From assembly GCF_000367365.1 (NCBI RefSeq), contig NZ_BARF01000011.1, positions 1 to 64,000 of the forward strand: DNA of 64,000 bases, written 5' to 3'. The number at the start of each line of letters is the position of its first letter. The first letter of the stretch is position 1. The stretch comes from Streptomyces prunicolor NBRC 13075. Lineage in GTDB: Bacteria; Actinomycetota; Actinomycetes; Streptomycetales; Streptomycetaceae. Both the position numbers and the translations under genes were made by a program. Shown here piece after piece: positions 59,251-64,000 of this stretch. The notes under the pieces were generated by a model that worked only from the letters and a program-made list of their open reading frames with translations, was not told the DNA's origin and ran no database searches.

Positions 59251-59853
59251 TCATCCCTGCAGGTGGGCAAGGAGTCCGTCCGGTCCGTCTCCAAGTGGGT
59301 ACGGGCGTTCCCGGGGCAGCAGTCGGGCGGCGGAGTCGAGGTCACCGCCGCTGACGAGCGCCCGGATCTCATCGGCGAGCGGTGTCACGTCCCGGATGGT
59401 CACCGTCCACTCGTCCGCGTAGCGGCGCACGGCCTCACCGGACAGACCGAGTTGCAGGGCACGGTAGGGCAGGGGCTGCAGGCGCAGATCCCGCTCCGGA
59501 TCCCACTGCACGCGGGCGGGCGCACGCTTCAACTCCCGCTGCCAGGCGGCCCGGTCGGGATGCACCCCGCTGACGTAACTCGACAGACACGCGTGTCGCA
59601 GCGCCCACTCGAAACCGTCACGACTGATCTCGACAGCGAGGACGGTCTCCTGCCCTGCCTTCGCACCCCAGCCGCAGCGGTACATCATCCACAGGAACGA
59701 GGGCTTGATCCACGTCATCCGGTCCCGCTTCCACGCGGCGGGAAAGCGGCCCTCGCGGGCGGCGGGCAGGCCGATGTCCGGGGGATACGCCTGGTAGACG
59801 GTGATCGTGGACTCCGAGTGGACCGCACGGATTCCGCGCTGCGGTTCTTCCAT
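59251..59853 (-). CDS. DUF4291-family protein
   Basis: 200 residues. ITVYQAYPPDIG, RMTWIKPSFLWMMYRCGW and QETVLAVEISRDGFEW are the conserved DUF4291 blocks. The biochemical role is unknown. ATG 59853 (MEEPQRGIRAVHSE) is preferred to an upstream in-frame ATG at 59883. Confidence 0.85.
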   Translation of the reverse strand: MEEPQRGIRAVHSESTITVYQAYPPDIGLPAAREGRFPAAWKRDRMTWIKPSFLWMMYRCGWGAKAGQETVLAVEISRDGFEWALRHACLSSYVSGVHPDRAAWQRELKRAPARVQWDPERDLRLQPLPYRALQLGLSGEAVRRYADEWTVTIRDVTPLADEIRALVSGGDLDSAARLLPRERPYPLGDGPDGLLAHLQG

Positions 59854-60034
59854 GGCGTACAGGGTGCGGGCCGAGCAACACACAAAGCCACCGGTTTTCG
59901 ACGGCCGTTCACCTGCGACTGTCGTTCGCTACGGCGGGTGGGCTACCGGTCGCGGTACCGCTCGTGAGTCGCTGGTGCCGCGGTGGCTCGCAGCAGCTCC
60001 TCACCAGCTCGGCTGTCCAGCAGCCCGCCCCTCA

Positions 60035-60481
60035 TCAACGCCGCCGCTCCCGAATGGCAGGCAACGCATACTCCGTCACCGCGCTGATGACCCCACGGGC
60101 AACCGGCTCCGGGTCGGCCGTGGCCGAGATGGTCCACCAGGTGTCGCGGTCCGCGGGGAGGAGTCGGCCTATGTGGCTGTGCCAGGCCGCGGGCCCGTAC
60201 ACGGTGTTCGGGCTGGGGCGGGCGGGCAGGTGCGGCTCGCGTCTGCGGGCCTGGGCCCAGCCGAGCTTGTCGGCCACGGTCACGTTGAGCGTGAACTCGA
60301 CCTGCCCCGCCGTGGTGCGCGCGGCCTTCTGGAAACCGATGAGCGCCCAGGTCTCGAGATGGGGCAGTTCGTACGTCTGCCCCGAACCCTTGAAACCGAG
60401 CGCACGCAGACCGGGAGCGATCCGCGCCCGCATCAACGAGGTGAACGCCTGCTGCGCGGTGGGCGCGGAGCCGTCAGCCAT
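60035..60481 (-). CDS. DUF4304-family protein
   Basis: 148 residues. [28 protein letters not shown] and [22 protein letters not shown] match DUF4304. The function is unknown. Its ATG overlaps the stop of the upstream msrA by 8 nt, so translation is coupled. Confidence 0.82.
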   Translation of the reverse strand: MADGSAPTAQQAFTSLMRARIAPGLRALGFKGSGQTYELPHLETWALIGFQKAARTTAGQVEFTLNVTVADKLGWAQARRREPHLPARPSPNTVYGPAAWHSHIGRLLPADRDTWWTISATADPEPVARGVISAVTEYALPAIRERRR

Positions 60482-61142
60482 CGGTCGGCGCCACGCCTAT
60501 CGGGCAGGACACTCCGGTGCCGCCGATCCCGCAGTAGCCCGCCGGATTCTTGTCGAGGTACTGCTGGTGGTACCCCTCGGCCGGATAGAACTCCCGCCCC
60601 TCCGCAGGGAGTACCTCCGTGCTGATCGTGCCGTAGCGCGAGCCCGTGAGGACCCGCTGGTAGGCGGCGCGGGACGCTTCCGCCGCGGCGGCCTGCTCGG
60701 GGGTGTGCGTGTAGATCGCCGAGCGGTACTGCGTACCCACATCGCCGCCCTGGCGGAAGCCCTGCGTCGGGTTGTGCGACTCCCAGAACGTCTTCAGCAG
60801 CCGCTCGTACGAGATCAGCTTCGGGTCGTAGACCACGCGGACCGCCTCCGTGTGACCGGTCAGGCCCGAGCAGACCTCCTCGTACGTCGGGTTCTCGGTG
60901 TAGCCGCCCTGGTAACCGACCAGCGTCGTCCACACCCCCACCGGCAGCCGCCAGAACGTGCGCTCCGCACCCCAGAAGCATCCCAGTCCGAAGTCGGCGA
61001 CCCGCAAGTGCTCGGGGTACGGACCGAGCAACGGGCCGCCGAGAACAGCGTGCCGATCGGGGACCGTGAACACCCGCTCCGGCCGACCCTGCAAAGCCTG
61101 TTCGGGGGACGGCAGTTGGGGCGTACGACTGTGCAGGAACAT
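60474..61142 (-). CDS. msrA: Peptide-methionine (S)-S-oxide reductase MsrA
   Basis: 222 residues. [11 protein letters not shown] carries the catalytic Cys, with [21 protein letters not shown] and the C-terminal [15 protein letters not shown] with resolving cysteines. An N-terminal extension of about 45 residues ([17 protein letters not shown]) is typical of this actinobacterial type. GGAGATCGT precedes ATG 61142. It is the second MsrA in the window and the one in the conserved chromosomal position. Confidence 0.95.
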   Translation of the reverse strand: MFLHSRTPQLPSPEQALQGRPERVFTVPDRHAVLGGPLLGPYPEHLRVADFGLGCFWGAERTFWRLPVGVWTTLVGYQGGYTENPTYEEVCSGLTGHTEAVRVVYDPKLISYERLLKTFWESHNPTQGFRQGGDVGTQYRSAIYTHTPEQAAAAEASRAAYQRVLTGSRYGTISTEVLPAEGREFYPAEGYHQQYLDKNPAGYCGIGGTGVSCPIGVAPTDG

Positions 61143-61290
61143 ACGATCTCCAATCGGGCCACAACGAGGGTCCGCACCCCGTGAACGGGCGAGCCCCTCC
61201 GAGAATTCCGCCTTCCTGTCAGTACGACCCGTTTCGTGTACGACCGCCCCGGCACCCGGCACCCGACATCCAGTGCTCGGCACCTGGCAC

Positions 61291-62409
61291 TCAGCGCGGC
61301 AGGCTCGCCGGACTCCCGCCGTTCGCCTCGTACCCCGCCACCGCGAGCGCCCGATAGACCGCGAACTCCCCAGCCGGGTCCGGGGACAGGGTCCAGGGAA
61401 GCGCACCGACATGGCCGTCGATGTGTATGAGCTGGTTCATCGCCTCGGACCAACGCTCCGCGCGGACCAGGAAGAAGACCAGGAGATGGCGGACGTGCGC
61501 CAGCATCGGGTCGTCGGGGCGGGCCGCGTGGACGGCGAAGAGCGCGCCGTGGATCGCCTTCTCCACGACCTCGCTCTGGTAGAAGCTGCTGACCAGGTTC
61601 ACCTCGGGGAGGTGCTCGAAGACCGCGAAGAGCGGCATCGCGGCGAGGAGGGAGCCCTGCGGGGCCCGCGCGGCGGCCGCCTCCGCGAACGAGTTCGCCA
61701 GCTCGCGCGAACCGTGCCACTTCTCGCACCAGTAGTGCAGGGCCGCCAGATGCGCCCCCATGTGGGCCGGCGCGCGGTCCAGGATCTTCAGCCACACCTG
61801 CTCGAACTCCGGCTGCGGATACGTCAGTCCGCGCGCCACCGACAGCTCGACGATGTACGGGACCGGGTCACCGGGGGAGAGGAGCGCCGCCTGCCCGCAG
61901 GCGTCCCGCGCCTCCTCCATGATGATCCGGAACTCGTCCGTCCCCCGCGTCGACGTACGCCACGCCTGCTGCACCAGGAACTCCGCGTGGACGGCCGCGC
62001 CGCCCGCGTCCTTCGGGTGCTCCAGCCGCCACACCCGCAGCCACTGCCCGCCCGGCGTCTCGCTGACCCCGCCGGGCCGCTGCTGCAGCTCCAGCGAGGC
62101 GGCGCCCGCGAAGGCCTGCACGCGCTGCCAGCGCAGCTCGCCCGTGATCTCCGTGCCGGCCAGCAACTGCATCGCCGCGCGGTAGTCCTGCGTGCGCTGC
62201 ACCAGGTCGAGGACGTCCAGCAGGTCCTGGTCGGGGCCGGGCATGCGGATGTCCAGCTCCTCCTCGGGCGCGAAGCCGTAGGCCGCCGGGTCCGCGGCGT
62301 CCGGGTGGCCCGGCGATACCTGCTCGATCGCCCCGCGCCTGCGCCGCAGGAACGGGACCAGCACGAAGCCCATCATGACCAGCGCCATCAGGACCCAGAG
62401 AATCTCCAT
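61291..62409 (-). CDS. Membrane-anchored hypothetical protein with helical repeats
   Basis: 372 residues. One N-terminal transmembrane helix ([20 protein letters not shown]), then an RRRR stop and a long all-helical cytosolic region with TPR-like pairs. No enzyme motif is seen. The gene lies between msrA and cystathionine gamma-synthase in the conserved order. ATG 62409 gives the membrane anchor at the very N-terminus. Confidence 0.82.
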   Translation of the reverse strand: MEILWVLMALVMMGFVLVPFLRRRRGAIEQVSPGHPDAADPAAYGFAPEEELDIRMPGPDQDLLDVLDLVQRTQDYRAAMQLLAGTEITGELRWQRVQAFAGAASLELQQRPGGVSETPGGQWLRVWRLEHPKDAGGAAVHAEFLVQQAWRTSTRGTDEFRIIMEEARDACGQAALLSPGDPVPYIVELSVARGLTYPQPEFEQVWLKILDRAPAHMGAHLAALHYWCEKWHGSRELANSFAEAAAARAPQGSLLAAMPLFAVFEHLPEVNLVSSFYQSEVVEKAIHGALFAVHAARPDDPMLAHVRHLLVFFLVRAERWSEAMNQLIHIDGHVGALPWTLSPDPAGEFAVYRALAVAGYEANGGSPASLPR

Positions 62410-62549
62410 GCCACAAGCGAACCAGACGCGTCCGACAATTGGCGAACCCGGTCCACCGCCCTGTGGAAAACTCCCCCACCCCGCCCCGCGGCCCTGTGGA
62501 AAACCTCCGGATCGTCGTCCACCCCGCAGGCGCACTACGCTCGGGGCTC

Positions 62550-63704
62550 ATGAGCGACAGGCACATCAGTCAGCACTTCGAGACCCTCGCGATCCACGCG
62601 GGCAACACCGCCGATCCCCTGACCGGCGCGGTCGTCCCGCCGATCTACCAGGTCTCGACCTACAAGCAGGACGGCGTCGGCGGTCTGCGCGGCGGCTACG
62701 AGTACAGCCGTAGCGCCAACCCCACCAGGACCGCCCTGGAAGAGAACCTCGCCGCCCTGGAGGGCGGCCGCCGCGGCCTCGCGTTCGCGTCCGGACTGGC
62801 GGCCGAGGACTGCCTGTTGCGTACGCTGCTCAGCCCCGGCGACCACGTCGTCATCCCGAACGACGCGTACGGCGGCACGTTCCGGCTGTTCGCGAAGGTC
62901 GTCTCCCGGTGGGGCGTCGAGTGGTCGGTCGCCGACACCAGCGACCCGGCGTCGGTACGGGCCGCCATCACCCCGAAGACCAAGGTCATCTGGGTCGAGA
63001 CCCCCTCGAACCCGCTGCTCGGCATCACCGACATCGCGGTCGTCGCGCAGATCGCCCGGGACGCGGGCGCGAAGCTCGTCGTCGACAACACCTTCGCGAC
63101 GCCCTACCTCCAGCAGCCGCTGGCCCTCGGCGCGGACGTGGTCGTGCACTCCCTGACCAAGTACATGGGCGGTCACTCGGACGTGGTCGGCGGCGCGCTG
63201 ATCGCGGCCGACGAGGCGCTCGGCGACGAACTGGCGTACCACCAGAACGCGATGGGCGCGGTCGCCGGGCCCTTCGACTCCTGGCTGGTGCTGCGCGGCG
63301 CCAAGACGCTGTCGGTGCGCATGGACCGGCACAGCGAGAACGCCACCAAGGTCGCCGAGATGCTCACCCGGCACGCACGCGTGACGCGCGTGCTCTACCC
63401 GGGACTCCCGGAGCACCCCGGTCACGAGGTCGCCGCCAAGCAGATGCGGTCCTTCGGCGGCATGGTCTCCTTCCAGGTCGAGGGCGGCGAGGAGGCGGCC
63501 GTCGAGGTCTGCAACCGCGCCAAGGTGTTCACGCTCGGCGAGTCCCTGGGCGGCGTCGAGTCGCTGATCGAGCACCCGGGACGCATGACGCACGCGTCCG
63601 TGGCCGGTTCGGCCCTGGAGGTCCCCGGCGACCTCGTACGCCTCTCCGTGGGCATCGAGAACGTGCAGGACCTCCTGGAGGACCTGCAGCAGGCCCTGGG
63701 CTAA
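62550..63704 (+). CDS. metB: Cystathionine gamma-synthase
   Basis: 384 residues, fold type I PLP enzyme. YEYSRSANPTRTALEENLAALEGG, DNTFATPYLQQPL and the PLP Lys in VHSLTKYMGGHSD are diagnostic of the Cys/Met metabolism family; SLGGVESLIEHP is typical of CGS. It joins O-acylhomoserine and cysteine to cystathionine; gamma-lyase activity cannot be excluded. TACGCT at 62536-62541 lies 8 nt before ATG 62550, so the leader is absent or minimal. Confidence 0.94.
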   Translation: MSDRHISQHFETLAIHAGNTADPLTGAVVPPIYQVSTYKQDGVGGLRGGYEYSRSANPTRTALEENLAALEGGRRGLAFASGLAAEDCLLRTLLSPGDHVVIPNDAYGGTFRLFAKVVSRWGVEWSVADTSDPASVRAAITPKTKVIWVETPSNPLLGITDIAVVAQIARDAGAKLVVDNTFATPYLQQPLALGADVVVHSLTKYMGGHSDVVGGALIAADEALGDELAYHQNAMGAVAGPFDSWLVLRGAKTLSVRMDRHSENATKVAEMLTRHARVTRVLYPGLPEHPGHEVAAKQMRSFGGMVSFQVEGGEEAAVEVCNRAKVFTLGESLGGVESLIEHPGRMTHASVAGSALEVPGDLVRLSVGIENVQDLLEDLQQALG

Positions 63705-63714
63705 GCCCTCGGTT

Positions 63715-63963
63715 TCACCAACCTGTCAGCGGTGGAGTCGTCTCCGACGGCGGCTCCACCCAGGGATGGGCCATCAGCGCCCACACGGTGAACGCCACGA
63801 CCGCCGACCACAGCAGCAGCCACATCAGCCGCCGCGCGGCCCTCCTGCGGCGCAGCATCCGGCCGCCGCGGCGCAGCACGTCCGCGTACAGCTCCGGCGG
63901 CACCTGCGGCGGAGTCCGCTCCATGAGCTGCCGTACGGTCGCCTCCCGCTCGGGCTTGTTCAC
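63715..63963 (-). CDS. Small single-span membrane protein
   Basis: 82 residues: an acidic/basic cytosolic half (RQLMERTPPQVPPELYADVLRRGGRMLRRRRAARR), then one transmembrane helix (LMWLLLWSAVVAFTVWALM). The layout resembles small partner proteins encoded after sigma factor genes. GTG 63963 is taken as start, but the frame remains open to the window edge, so the true start may lie outside. Confidence 0.65.
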   Translation of the reverse strand: MNKPEREATVRQLMERTPPQVPPELYADVLRRGGRMLRRRRAARRLMWLLLWSAVVAFTVWALMAHPWVEPPSETTPPLTGW

Positions 63964-64000
63964 GCGCGCGTACCCCCGCTCCGCGGCCTCAGAGGCCTCG

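Overview
The window is chromosomal DNA of a Streptomyces or close relative. GC is about 70% with strong third-position GC bias, GTG and TTG starts are common, and TTA leucine codons are nearly absent. The gene families are typical: AccA/PccB/AccE acyl-CoA carboxylase, a LAXTG cell-wall protein, MmyB-like XRE regulators, XRE/DUF397 pairs and an RHS polymorphic toxin. From memory, 29-20832 has the same gene order as the Streptomyces coelicolor core segment around SCO4917-SCO4934, and 60474-63963 matches the segment around SCO4956-SCO4959. No rRNA, tRNA, CRISPR array or insertion sequence was seen.

Left core, 1-20.8 kb. Purine-nucleoside phosphorylase, a gamma-glutamylcyclotransferase-like protein, a disulfide-less LpdA-type flavoprotein and a DeoR regulator come first. 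They are followed by the acyl-CoA carboxylase set (biotinylated alpha chain, epsilon, beta) with Maf, a small MmpB-like membrane protein and the biotin ligase that would charge the alpha chain. Next are class III adenylate cyclase, an enoyl-CoA hydratase, a GAF-GGDEF diguanylate cyclase, histidine ammonia-lyase, two exported proteins (lipoprotein, LAXTG protein) and an L,D-transpeptidase lipoprotein.

Accessory region, 20.9-30.4 kb. A structured leader with two mutually exclusive anti-Shine-Dalgarno arms precedes a 42-codon ORF. Then come an XRE/DUF5753 regulator with a decayed DUF397 partner, an RsbW-like ATPase, an FAD monooxygenase, a DEDDh exonuclease, and a polymorphic-toxin locus. In that locus a CdiI_3-type immunity gene follows an RHS toxin gene broken by an internal deletion/frameshift and an amber codon, although its toxin tip is intact.

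Middle and right, 30.5-60.5 kb. This part holds a MacB-like ABC exporter, a large secreted subtilase and an iron-box-controlled siderophore uptake operon. Three divergent regulator/oxidoreductase pairs follow (XRE-ADH, AraC-AKR, XRE-SDR), two of them with clear palindromic operators. A membrane-anchored TIR-like/NB-ARC/TPR STAND protein has three TTGCGCAA-type repeats upstream. Then come an amylo-alpha-1,6-glucosidase with a TTA-containing GT4 glycosyltransferase, an amidase, two MsrA genes, a PLP enzyme with an (ELA)n insertion and several DUF proteins. The window ends in core sequence with cystathionine gamma-synthase.

Two features recur. First, two related intergenic repeat elements occur in at least nine copies and often form bidirectional terminators between convergent genes. 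Second, many genes carry a TANNNT -10-like hexamer 6-8 nt before the start codon and no Shine-Dalgarno, which suggests leaderless mRNAs. Three genes also have short tandem repeats that begin at or include their stop codons.
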